Shown here piece after piece: positions 37,660 through 45,632 of a DNA stretch of 64,000 bases. The stretch's first letter is position 1. Each line of letters starts with the position of its first letter. The position numbers were made by a program, and so were the translations under genes. Origin of the DNA: DAOUJI01 sp965197415 (lineage in GTDB: Bacteria > Chloroflexota > Dehalococcoidia > Lucifugimonadales > JAGWBF01); NCBI GenBank assembly GCA_965197415.1, contig OZ240207.1, forward strand, positions 868,001 to 932,000, read 5' to 3'. A model generated the notes under the pieces. That model was not told the origin of the DNA. It worked only from the letters and a program-made list of their open reading frames with translations, and made no database searches.

Positions 37660-38466
37660 ATGAGATTCAAGCTGCAGGACGGCATGGAACTCTTCTACAC
37701 AATTGACGACTTCACCGACCCCTGGACGGAACCGGAGACAGTCATACTCCACCACGGCATGGCCAAGAGCCACCGCATGTGGTTCGGATGGACGCCCATA
37801 CTAGCCCGCCACTACAGAGTGGTCAGGATGGACATGAGGGGCATGGGAGACTCGGAAAGAGTGAAGCCGGGCTTCAAATGGTCCCTTGACAGCTACGCCG
37901 ACGACATCCTTCAGCTTGCCGACGGCTTGGGTCTGGACAAGTTCCACCTGGTGGGTGAGACCGTCGGAGGAACCATTGCAATGCGATTCACGACCCTTCA
38001 TCAGGAACGTCTGCTGAGCCTGACGACCTGCACGTCCCCCACCAACTTCGCCAATCCCCAGAGCAATGTGATCGCCGCCGAGCTGATCGAGCGGGAAGGC
38101 ATACGCGCCTGGGTCGAGGACACTATTTCCAGGAGGATGGACCCTCTAATCGTGGACCCAGCTTATACGCGGTGGTACATAGACCAGATGGCCTCCACGG
38201 ACCCAGCGGTGGTAATGGCCTTCGAGGGTTCGGCCGACGCGATGCCCGACCTGCGACCCCTTCTCAAGGACGTCCAAGTTCCGGTCCTGATTATGGCGGC
38301 TGAAAACCTGGAGGGCGAGTTCCTTGGGGACTTCCGGCAAGCCTCCGACATATTCCCCAACGGTCGCCGGGTAGTCTTCCCGGGAGTACGGGGATTCGTC
38401 CAACACATACTGCCGGCGCCTTGCGCCCGGACGTGGCTTGCCTTTGCCCGCAGCCTGAGCGGTTAG
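37660..38466 (+). CDS. Alpha/beta-fold hydrolase with Thr at the nucleophile position
   Basis: A 268-residue alpha/beta hydrolase. The oxyanion region ILHHGMAKSHRMWFGW and RVVRMDMRGMGDSERV are typical. The nucleophile elbow reads VGETVGGTI, so Thr 101 stands where Ser, Asp or Cys is expected. The late RGFVQHILPA could supply the His. Either Thr acts as nucleophile or the protein is a non-catalytic relative. AGGAGG precedes the ATG by six bases. It lies 31 bases downstream of the LLM oxidoreductase. Confidence 0.85.
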   Translation: MRFKLQDGMELFYTIDDFTDPWTEPETVILHHGMAKSHRMWFGWTPILARHYRVVRMDMRGMGDSERVKPGFKWSLDSYADDILQLADGLGLDKFHLVGETVGGTIAMRFTTLHQERLLSLTTCTSPTNFANPQSNVIAAELIEREGIRAWVEDTISRRMDPLIVDPAYTRWYIDQMASTDPAVVMAFEGSADAMPDLRPLLKDVQVPVLIMAAENLEGEFLGDFRQASDIFPNGRRVVFPGVRGFVQHILPAPCARTWLAFARSLSG

Positions 38467-38590
38467 CGTGTCCGCGGGGTCTTATTGGTAAAACCGCCGC
38501 TGCGGTTACGCCGAAATCCGCCTTCCGTTCCCTTTCTCCACCCACAGGCCAGTTTGGTAGAATCGGCCCAATAAGTGTTGAGAGGGGTGG

Positions 38591-39691
38591 ATGATGCACC
38601 GGCGGGAGGCTAACGCCTCACCGAGCTTTCCTACTTCGCGCCTGTTCAGGTCCGGACCGTTACGGTTGTTCGGGGTTCTCCTTTGCGCCTTGGCCTTGAT
38701 AGCCATGCTAGCCGGGGCTTGCCTGGGCGGAGGCCGAGGCGACCAGATCACCTTCGTGTCGGAGAGGGACGGCAACCCAGAGATATACGTCATGGACTCG
38801 AAAGACTCCGACCGCGACGGCAACGGAGACGAAATTATACGCCTCACTGCCAACAGCGTCTTTGACGGGGAGCCGAGATGGGACCCCGACCGCAAGTGGA
38901 TAGCCTACGTTTCCGACGAATCGGGAGACCGAGAGATACACAAGATAGACCCCGATGAGGAGGACCCTGCCAACTCTAAAGTTACGAACATACAGGGCCC
39001 CGACGGCAATTTCCTGTGGGCGCCCGACGGCGAGCGCATTGCGTTCGTTTCCCAGAGAGAAGGAGTCAACGAAATTCTCCTCATCGACGCCGAAGGGGAC
39101 AAAGGGACGTTGAACACCGTGTATTCGACACGAGAGACCATCCCCAGCCTGACCGGCTGGTCGCCCGACGGCGGCTTTGTGGTGTTCAATCTTGGCGAGG
39201 CCTCCGAATCTGGGCCGGGCATTTTCGCACGCAACCCGGACGGAGTCGACATCAAACGTCTGACGGAAGCCGACGACCGCAACGCCCAATGGTCCCACGA
39301 GGAAGACCTCATCCTCTTTATTTCCATGCGGGACGGCAACGAAGAGATTTACACGATGTCCGACACTGGCGAGAACGAACGCCCTTTAACCAGCTTCGAC
39401 GCCCGTGACTATCAACCGTCCTGGTCGCCGGATGGAGACCGTATAGTCTTTGTTTCCGAGAGAGACGGGGACGCTGAAATTTTCGTAATGGACTCCGATG
39501 GCAGCGATCAGCGTCAGCTTACCTATAACGAGGCTACGGACAATCAGCCTGTCTGGTCACCTGACGGAAAGCGCATCGCCTTCGTCTCAGACGCCCCAGG
39601 CAACTCCGAAATTATCGTGATGAACGCCGATGGGACCGAACAGACGCGTCTGACGAATAATTCAGACGCCGACTACGCACCCAACTGGTAG
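38591..39691 (+). CDS. TolB-like beta-propeller lipoprotein
   Basis: A 366-residue lipoprotein with a signal ending in AMLAGAC (Cys about 48) and then PD40/TolB-type repeats: ITFVSERDGNPEIYVMDS, IAYVSDESGDREIHKID, ILFISMRDGNEEIYTMSD, IVFVSERDGDAEIFVMDSDGSDQRQLT, IAFVSDAPGNSEIIVMNADGTEQTRLT. Each FVS..DG..EI.VM.. unit is a propeller blade; I count about seven. In bacteria without an outer membrane such proteins likely bind peptides or ligands at the surface. TAGAAT with an upstream TGG (38558-38563) is a possible -10. Confidence 0.87.
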   Translation: MMHRREANASPSFPTSRLFRSGPLRLFGVLLCALALIAMLAGACLGGGRGDQITFVSERDGNPEIYVMDSKDSDRDGNGDEIIRLTANSVFDGEPRWDPDRKWIAYVSDESGDREIHKIDPDEEDPANSKVTNIQGPDGNFLWAPDGERIAFVSQREGVNEILLIDAEGDKGTLNTVYSTRETIPSLTGWSPDGGFVVFNLGEASESGPGIFARNPDGVDIKRLTEADDRNAQWSHEEDLILFISMRDGNEEIYTMSDTGENERPLTSFDARDYQPSWSPDGDRIVFVSERDGDAEIFVMDSDGSDQRQLTYNEATDNQPVWSPDGKRIAFVSDAPGNSEIIVMNADGTEQTRLTNNSDADYAPNW

Positions 39692-39709
39692 CATGGGCCG
39701 GTCGATAGT

Positions 39710-40018
39710 GTGAGAGGCGTTCTCCTGGCAGCGGCATTAGCCGCCTTTACCATCCCAGCCCTGTCCGGCGCAGCTTGTGGCGGAGACGATATCAAGAAGG
39801 TTAGAGGCGCTGTGGTCGGAGTGCAGCCAGCCTCTCTGACCGAGGTGCAGTCGCTGGTGGTCAGGGACGACGGCGGCGTCCTATGGGCATTCAGAACCAA
39901 AGGCCCCATCGGGTTCACGCCCTCCCACCTGAAGGAGCACCAGGTTTTCGGCCAGCCAGTGACGGTGCTCTACCGGGAGACTGACGAGGGGCTGCTGGCC
40001 ATAGAAGTCACCGACTGA
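39710..40018 (+). CDS. Small lipoprotein of unknown function
   Basis: A 102-residue lipoprotein with the signal MRGVLLAAALAAFTIPALSGAAC (lipobox SGAAC). The mature 80 residues form a beta-rich domain (VRGAVVGVQPASLTEVQSLVVRDDGGVLWAFRT) followed by HLKEHQVFGQPVTVLYRETDEGLLAIEV, which resembles an OB-like barrel. The start is GTG. It begins 18 bases after the TolB-like gene and is probably co-transcribed; its stop faces that of the redoxin gene, two bases away. Confidence 0.75.
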   Translation: MRGVLLAAALAAFTIPALSGAACGGDDIKKVRGAVVGVQPASLTEVQSLVVRDDGGVLWAFRTKGPIGFTPSHLKEHQVFGQPVTVLYRETDEGLLAIEVTD

Positions 40019-40020
40019 GT

Positions 40021-40920
40021 TCAATTCAGCAGCTGTACCAAGGCCTCCTCCATCTCCTGGGCGGTCGTGAAAGCTTCGAATTTCGCCGCAACGGCGCCGT
40101 CAGAGTCCACCACGAAGGTCCACGGCTCCGTCAAAAGCCCCCACTCCTCTGTGGACGGCACAGGGACTGCCCGTTCAAGGTCACCCTGGATCAAGTGGGG
40201 GTTGTCGAACACCTCCACGTGGATGAAAGCGACCTGTGACTGGAACCGCTCCTTCAACGTCCCTATCTCGCCCAACTGCGGGCCGCAGGTCGCTGTCTTG
40301 CAGTATGCCGGGGTCGCAAAGACCACCACCAACGGCTTGCCAAGCACCAACGCATCCGCAATGGTCAACCGGTAGAGGTCGGGGTCTGGTGGGTTCGCCG
40401 TTGTAAGCTGCTCCAGACTCTCCACGTCGTCTATAGTCTTGTTCCGACTGGCTGGAGCGGGCGAGCCTATGGCTGGGGTGGCGCTTTCCGCCTTGACTTC
40501 CAGGATGCCATCGCCGTGCCCATCAACGCCCCCCCAACCCATTATCGATACGTTCAACCTCCAAGGGCCGGCTGTAGAGAAATCCAATTGCGCGGTGTAT
40601 ATGCCGAGGTCACCCAAGGGCCATTTCCTAAAGGTCGCGCGGGTCTCCTGACTCGGCACTTCATCGGCACCTGGCGCCGTTGCGCTCACCCTTACATTCG
40701 GCGTTGAAACCACACCGCCGGACTCATTTAGGAGCGCGAAGGCCACTCTGTTGCGGCCCACGCTCAAGTCGGTGGAGATGATTTGAACAGTTACGCCCTT
40801 TGCTGGTGCAGCGGTGTCAATAGCTGCAGGCAAAGTAGGTTCGTCAGATGCGCAGGCGGCATAGGACAGCACGGCCAACGTTAGGAGAATCGGCGCTAAC
40901 AACCGCCTTATGGTCTTCAT
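40021..40920 (-). CDS. Thioredoxin-fold (TlpA/Sco-like) lipoprotein
   Basis: A 299-residue lipoprotein (signal LAVLSYAACAS). Residues about 45-145 form an N-terminal beta-sandwich (VQIISTDLSVGRNRVAFALLNESG) of the kind that precedes some Sco- or FixH-related proteins. Residues 165-299 are a thioredoxin fold with CX4C: FATPAYCKTATCGPQ, then EPWTFVVDSDGAVAAKFEAF. It is probably a surface thiol-disulfide or copper-handling protein. There are no cytochrome genes close by to define its partner. Confidence 0.82.
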   Translation of the reverse strand: MKTIRRLLAPILLTLAVLSYAACASDEPTLPAAIDTAAPAKGVTVQIISTDLSVGRNRVAFALLNESGGVVSTPNVRVSATAPGADEVPSQETRATFRKWPLGDLGIYTAQLDFSTAGPWRLNVSIMGWGGVDGHGDGILEVKAESATPAIGSPAPASRNKTIDDVESLEQLTTANPPDPDLYRLTIADALVLGKPLVVVFATPAYCKTATCGPQLGEIGTLKERFQSQVAFIHVEVFDNPHLIQGDLERAVPVPSTEEWGLLTEPWTFVVDSDGAVAAKFEAFTTAQEMEEALVQLLN

Positions 40921-41001
40921 CCAACTGTTCTCAGCCCACGCCTTATCAAGGAGTGTATCGTCTTCAGGCGTCCACCTGTGGTGGACGGGCCGAAAACGGG
41001 T

Positions 41002-41796
41002 TCAATAGAAGACTCCCTGGGCTGAGCCTCCATCTATGGCGATGGTCTGGCCTGTGATGGCCGCGGCGTGGTCCGACACAAAGAAGAGGACGAGGTCGGC
41101 CACCTCCTCGGGCAGAATCATCCGTCCGATGGGAGTCGCCAAGGCTTCTCTCCGCTCCTCTTCCTCCACGTCGATGCCAGCGTCTTTGGCGCGCCGCGCC
41201 ATGAGCTCTGCAAGACGGGGAGTCTTGGTGGCGCCGGGGTGGATGCAGTTGACCAGAATGCCCTGGGGAGCGAACTGGTCCGAGAGGTTCTTGGCCAGAT
41301 TGGATACCGCTGAGTTGGTCACGCCGTTGCTGTTTGTGAGGCGCCCCGGTCTCCGAGCGGCCATGCCGCCAATCATGATTATCCGGCCTCCACCCCGTTC
41401 CGTCATGTGAGGCAAGACCTCCCTGGAGCAACGGATGTACCCCATCACCTTGACGTTGATGTGGTTCATCCACTGTTCGTCCGTAAGCTCCATGAAAGGA
41501 GCGACTGACGAGTTCACGGCGTTGTTTACCAGGATGTCCACCCCGCCTAGCTCATTAACCGTGGCGTCCACCATTCGCGTTATGGCCGCCGGGTCGTTCA
41601 TGTCCGCCTGCACCGGCAGGATGCGACGGCCCGTCTCAGCTTGTATCTCGCTGGCCGCAGCGTCCAGTTCCTCCAGACCCCGGGCGCATATAGACACATC
41701 GGCGCCCTCACGAGCCAGGGCCAACGCCACCGCCCGGCCGATGCCCTTGCTGCCGCCGGTGACTATGGCCGTCTTACCTTTAAGTCCCAGGTCCAT
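41002..41796 (-). CDS. SDR-family protein with altered catalytic motif
   Basis: A 264-residue short-chain dehydrogenase/reductase fold. The NAD(P) motif VTGGSKGIGRAVA, the NNAVNSS motif, and the C-terminal TGQTIAIDGGSAQG are intact. The catalytic YxxxK is not seen: aligning VTNSAVSNLAKNLSDQF with the usual YxASKAAVxxLTKxLA places Asn at both the Tyr and the Lys positions. It may still bind cofactor, or use other residues. It is the last gene of a minus-strand run after the PrpD gene (43 bases). Confidence 0.87.
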   Translation of the reverse strand: MDLGLKGKTAIVTGGSKGIGRAVALALAREGADVSICARGLEELDAAASEIQAETGRRILPVQADMNDPAAITRMVDATVNELGGVDILVNNAVNSSVAPFMELTDEQWMNHINVKVMGYIRCSREVLPHMTERGGGRIIMIGGMAARRPGRLTNSNGVTNSAVSNLAKNLSDQFAPQGILVNCIHPGATKTPRLAELMARRAKDAGIDVEEEERREALATPIGRMILPEEVADLVLFFVSDHAAAITGQTIAIDGGSAQGVFY

Positions 41797-41839
41797 CCCG
41801 TTTCTCCCAGTCTTTGGGGGTACACCGCCAGCTTGCGCC

Positions 41840-43258
41840 TTAGCTCTTTCGGATGCACAACCCCACCATAGTTTCTATGCTGTCCAACTCATCGAGACGG
41901 CTGACCGTCGCCGCCAATTCCTTTAATTGGGAAGCGGGAATCACCAGACTGTCGAACATCTCTGGCAAACGGCGGCTAACCGTTTCAAGACCCCACTTGG
42001 TCTCGTCGCCGTTCATCTCGTCCACGTAGGTTTTGCCGTCTTTTGTGGCAACCGTCATGCGCGGGGAGTAAGACCCACGGTCCTTCACCCCGATGACGTT
42101 CACACGCTCCATCAGCTCCAGGACGCTGCTGTCCTCCGCTGAGCCAGCCTGAGGCCCGGGCGCCACTCCTGACCTGATCGCGGGATAGTGGCCGTGCACG
42201 CATGTGTAAGCGGCGAAGTAGTGGGTGCCGCCCACCCTCCGTTCGCTCCGCTGGGGGTTAGGGAACGCGGGAGACGGGTAGAGGGTCTCCAGCCAGTTCA
42301 TCTCGATATCGATGTGGCCCACGTTGTCCCATTGGATGCCATGCGTGGCCTTGAGCCGGGCCATAAGCTCTATGACCGGCTGGTTGTATCCCGCCGTGGG
42401 GTAAATCTTGGGGGTCACGTCCATCAGGAAGTAACGCTCTCCAAGACTGCTGGCCACGCTGTCCACATCCGTTGAAAGAGGCCCTTCAAAGGCATACGAT
42501 AACTCTCCCCGGTTGTTCCCGGTGAAGGCGTTGTAGAATCCTGCGTCCCCCTCCAGGGCCAGGTCAGCGCCCCTGACCCCGTCCTGAGCCAGCAAGGCAG
42601 CCGTGATTCCGTTGACGGCGGCGTTGGACTCATGGATGGTGGCTTCCTGGCCGTCGGTCCGCCCGCCTTCCCCTGTTCCGCCAGAAAAGGTCGCGGCCAG
42701 AGAAATGGCGTTGGCCATCTGGCCTGGGTCCAGCCCCAACACCTTGCCTGTAGCCAAGGCGGCTCCGAACACACCGTAGACCGGGCTGGACCTGAACCCG
42801 CGTGCCTGCGTGGTCGGTATGAAGTCGCTGGCTATGCGGGTTTCCAGCTCATACCCGGCAGCCACAGCCGTTATCAGGTCTTTCCCAGAGCCTCCATCAA
42901 TTTCGCAGGACGCCACGGCGGGCGGTATCACGCAAGGCCCGGGGTGAGTGAGCATCCGGTAGGAGTCGGACTGGCTTGTGGCATGCATCATCTTGGCGTT
43001 GGCGAAAGCGGCGCCCCGGCGGCTGACCCTGGCGCCGTCCACCCATAAGGCGGCGCCGTCCGGACGGGGTTCTTCCCGTTTGGTCATCTCCATGACCGAG
43101 GCGACTCTCGGCAAAGGCGCCCCTGCTATGGACACCACCAAGCCATGAAGAATCAACCCCTTCACCTTGTCAACGACGTGGGGAGGCAGATTGTCATATT
43201 CCAGGGTTGACGCAAAGCCGCCGAGCCTGCGGCTGAGGGATTCGCTCATGCCATTCAC
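41840..43258 (-). CDS. MmgE/PrpD family protein
   Basis: A 472-residue protein of the 2-methylcitrate dehydratase family. Typical parts are LILHGLVVSIAGAPLPRV, AALWVDGARVSRRGAAFANAKMMHATSQSD, the FGAALATGKVLGLDPGQMANAISLA helix region, and PKIYPTAGYNQPVIELM. The family includes dehydratases and isomerases of the methylcitrate and itaconate pathways; this member could act on another hydroxy-acid, fitting the CoA-transferase and carboxylase genes elsewhere in the window. It sits in an operon with a hydrolase, a 2Fe-2S protein and an SDR protein. Confidence 0.9.
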   Translation of the reverse strand: MNGMSESLSRRLGGFASTLEYDNLPPHVVDKVKGLILHGLVVSIAGAPLPRVASVMEMTKREEPRPDGAALWVDGARVSRRGAAFANAKMMHATSQSDSYRMLTHPGPCVIPPAVASCEIDGGSGKDLITAVAAGYELETRIASDFIPTTQARGFRSSPVYGVFGAALATGKVLGLDPGQMANAISLAATFSGGTGEGGRTDGQEATIHESNAAVNGITAALLAQDGVRGADLALEGDAGFYNAFTGNNRGELSYAFEGPLSTDVDSVASSLGERYFLMDVTPKIYPTAGYNQPVIELMARLKATHGIQWDNVGHIDIEMNWLETLYPSPAFPNPQRSERRVGGTHYFAAYTCVHGHYPAIRSGVAPGPQAGSAEDSSVLELMERVNVIGVKDRGSYSPRMTVATKDGKTYVDEMNGDETKWGLETVSRRLPEMFDSLVIPASQLKELAATVSRLDELDSIETMVGLCIRKS

Positions 43259-43324
43259 CCGCCAATCGTCAGAATTCCAAGGAGCGTGGGACGGAGGAAT
43301 TCTACTTTGGGCGTTGCGTAGGGG

Positions 43325-43660
43325 TCAATCGGAGGGCAGGTTGTCCCGGAGCATCTGCGACAAGTCGCCGGGAATGGTGTTCATGTCCACGCGGCCCCTG
43401 ACCGAGATGGTCACCGTCCCGGAAACCGAGCCGTATAGCAGTTTTGCCCCGTCCCATCGTCTGATGACGTCGGCCCGTGGTCCGTATGTGCATCCGAAAA
43501 TGCACTGGCATTCCGTAACCCTGACTCGCTCCTCCAGCCCCTCTTCACGGACCGACCTATCGAGACCGTCAAGCAGTTCATAGCCGTTTACGCCGGGGAA
43601 GGCTGGATGTCCGCACACTCTGGGGTCTACGCAGACTATTATGTTAAGTTCGTGGTCCAA
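43325..43660 (-). CDS. Thioredoxin-like [2Fe-2S] ferredoxin-type protein
   Basis: A 111-residue protein. The N-terminal IIVCVDPRVCGHPAFPGVNGYELLDGLDRSV and the central VRVTECQCIFGCTYGPRADVI match the thioredoxin-like ferredoxin pattern, in which two Cys pairs bind a [2Fe-2S] cluster and a GP.A segment follows. The C-terminus is beta-rich (LLYGSVSGTVTISVRG). Such proteins donate electrons to oxidoreductases. It lies 32 bases after the alpha/beta hydrolase and 66 before the PrpD gene on the same strand. The cluster assignment is by motif only. Confidence 0.65.
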   Translation of the reverse strand: MDHELNIIVCVDPRVCGHPAFPGVNGYELLDGLDRSVREEGLEERVRVTECQCIFGCTYGPRADVIRRWDGAKLLYGSVSGTVTISVRGRVDMNTIPGDLSQMLRDNLPSD

Positions 43661-43692
43661 GGTCTGTGTTCACTTTTCTGTCAGACAGGTGA

Positions 43693-44388
43693 TCAGGGAG
43701 AATAGCATTTCGCCAAGAACTCTTCGATGGCGGCATTCACGGCTCCGGGTTGCTCAAGTTGAACAAAGTGACTGCCGCCATCGATTATACGAATCTCCGA
43801 ACCCTCTATCTTGTCATGCAGGTATTCCGAATATTTTACAGGCGTCATCACGTCTTCGGAGCCGCACAAGACCAGCGTGGGCATCCTGATGCCGTCGACT
43901 TGGTCCATAACATCGAAAGCATCGCAGCAACGGAGGTCGTTCAGCTTGACCGCCGGGCCTATCTGAGCCGCCCGGTCCAGCAGTTCTTTCGCCAGCCCGG
44001 ACTCGACCGACCGGTAGTCGCTCCTCCTGCCGCCAAGCCAAGAATCCGGGTCCTGGATCCCGTCTTCACATTCATCAAGATACTTGGGATGGACTCGGAG
44101 CCGGGCTCCCGTGCCCAGCAGAATCAGCCCTGCCAGTTCATCAGGATAAGTCAATGCGAACAGCTGGGCAATCGCACCGCCCATAGAGTGACCGCAGACC
44201 ACGGGACGGCTGATCCCCCGTTCGGAAAGGAAGCCTCGGAGCCATTCCACGTACCCGGCTATGCTGGCCTCGGGGTCACCCACAGGGTGCCCAGGCAGAT
44301 CGACGGCCAACGCATCAGGAAAGTGGGCAGCCTGGGGCGCAAAAGAGAGCCCGCACTCCCCCGCCCCATGCACGAAGACCAGAGTCAC
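43693..44388 (-). CDS. Alpha/beta-fold hydrolase
   Basis: A 231-residue hydrolase with a complete-looking triad: oxyanion hole FVHGAGECG, nucleophile Ser in CGHSMGGAIAQ, Asp in LVLCGSEDVMTP, and His in GGSHFVQLEQP. The size is that of the small esterase/lactonase type of this superfamily. It leads the minus-strand operon of hydrolase, 2Fe-2S protein, PrpD and SDR. The start at 44388 gives MTLVFVHGAG, which places the oxyanion motif very early; a few N-terminal residues may be missing. Confidence 0.9.
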   Translation of the reverse strand: MTLVFVHGAGECGLSFAPQAAHFPDALAVDLPGHPVGDPEASIAGYVEWLRGFLSERGISRPVVCGHSMGGAIAQLFALTYPDELAGLILLGTGARLRVHPKYLDECEDGIQDPDSWLGGRRSDYRSVESGLAKELLDRAAQIGPAVKLNDLRCCDAFDVMDQVDGIRMPTLVLCGSEDVMTPVKYSEYLHDKIEGSEIRIIDGGSHFVQLEQPGAVNAAIEEFLAKCYSP

Positions 44389-44410
44389 TCCACGAACTCT
44401 CTATTAGATG

Positions 44411-45580
44411 TCACTGGGTTTGGGGCCAGACAACAGTATAACCAGACGGCGAATCGTTTCTGTTGAGAAAGTTACTAAAAAGAGGAGACCTAGGAGAGAG
44501 CGCTATAGACAGTTTGTCCGAGTCGGAGCCATAAATACGCAAACTTTCGAGGTTGTGGAGGTTAGCGAAAATGTCAACCGGCACTCTGATGACGGTGGGA
44601 TAGTCCAAATGTATCTGCACATCCTTCAGAGCGGGATTGTTTTGGAAGAGGTTCGAAGGCAAGCTGTAACTGCTGTCGCTGTCACGATGCCCTTGGATTT
44701 CGAGTGTCTCCAGGTTGGGCAAATTGGCAAATTGGTCGGCCTTAAGCCCCAGGGTAGTCCCGCTCACAGTGCGTATTCTCAATGTCTTGAGACCAGGCAT
44801 TTCGTCAAACACAGGAAGGGAAACGCGACGCGGCATGTCGGAGTAGTTACGAATCGAAACTTCAAGGTTCTCCAAGACGGGCAGTCCATTGAACGCCCCT
44901 GCTTCCGCTCCCCTTACGGAGACTCGTAACTCCTTCAAGCCGTTCAAACCTTGAAACGCCTCTTCAACTAGTGTGAAATCCCCATTAACCTCAATCCGGC
45001 GTCTCAAGTTGACCAATCCATCAAAGTCCCCAGGTTGTGGAGGCGTAACCCAACCTATGTCGTTGGTACTGCTTCCACTTAGACTTCGCCAATCGGTTAT
45101 CCGATACAACTCCTCATCCGTCACGAACCGGCATGACGACAACCGCAGGGTCATTAGGATGGCTTCCTGAACTTCAGGAGTCCGGCTGCATATCCCATTG
45201 CTGCTTGGGGGAGTCGCTGAAGCATTGCTCGGCGGCGGCGTAGGAGTTGCGCTTAGCTGCCGAGCCAGCGTCTGATTAGAGGCAGCTAACGCATCTACTT
45301 GCTCGGCCAATGCGTTAACGCTGTCCGCTAAGGACTGGATCTCCCCACCATCATCCGCTTGCTCTGTGGCGGTCGACACATTGGAGGCGGCGAGGGCCTC
45401 CACCTGCGCGGCCAATGCGTCGATGGCTTCGGACAAGGCTTGAATCTCTGTACTGGTTAAGGCTTGACGCGGCTCCGGCGTTACTTGGCTCCTCGGCTGT
45501 GTGCTGTCAGAGCAACCCGCAGTTATCACGACGAGCGCCGTAATTGACAGCCCTGCCACAACTGCTCTCAACTTACCCAT
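44411..45580 (-). CDS. Lipoprotein with coiled coil and leucine-rich repeats
   Basis: A 389-residue lipoprotein (signal ALVVITAGC). Residues about 35-105 hold two near-repeats of an ALAAQVEALAASN type heptad segment (ALSEAIDALAAQVEALAASN and SLADSVNALAEQVDALAASN), a coiled-coil stalk. Residues about 200-370 are irregular leucine-rich repeats: LNGLKELRVSV, LPVLENLEVSI, MPGLKTLRIRT, LPNLETLEIQG, LHNLESLRIYG. It is an anchored surface-binding protein; the ligand is unknown. I start at ATG 45580; the upstream in-frame codon at 45604 adds a non-signal-like stretch. It follows gyrA by 52 bases. Confidence 0.8.
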   Translation of the reverse strand: MGKLRAVVAGLSITALVVITAGCSDSTQPRSQVTPEPRQALTSTEIQALSEAIDALAAQVEALAASNVSTATEQADDGGEIQSLADSVNALAEQVDALAASNQTLARQLSATPTPPPSNASATPPSSNGICSRTPEVQEAILMTLRLSSCRFVTDEELYRITDWRSLSGSSTNDIGWVTPPQPGDFDGLVNLRRRIEVNGDFTLVEEAFQGLNGLKELRVSVRGAEAGAFNGLPVLENLEVSIRNYSDMPRRVSLPVFDEMPGLKTLRIRTVSGTTLGLKADQFANLPNLETLEIQGHRDSDSSYSLPSNLFQNNPALKDVQIHLDYPTVIRVPVDIFANLHNLESLRIYGSDSDKLSIALSPRSPLFSNFLNRNDSPSGYTVVWPQTQ

Positions 45581-45632
45581 CGTTACTTCACTACCAACAA
45601 CCACAGCGCATAGGCTATAGACCGTCGCACCC

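Noticed and set aside
44408..44929. 173-codon plus-strand frame opposite the leucine-rich lipoprotein
   Set aside because: The minus-strand frame has a lipobox, coiled coil and regular repeats; this one is a shadow.
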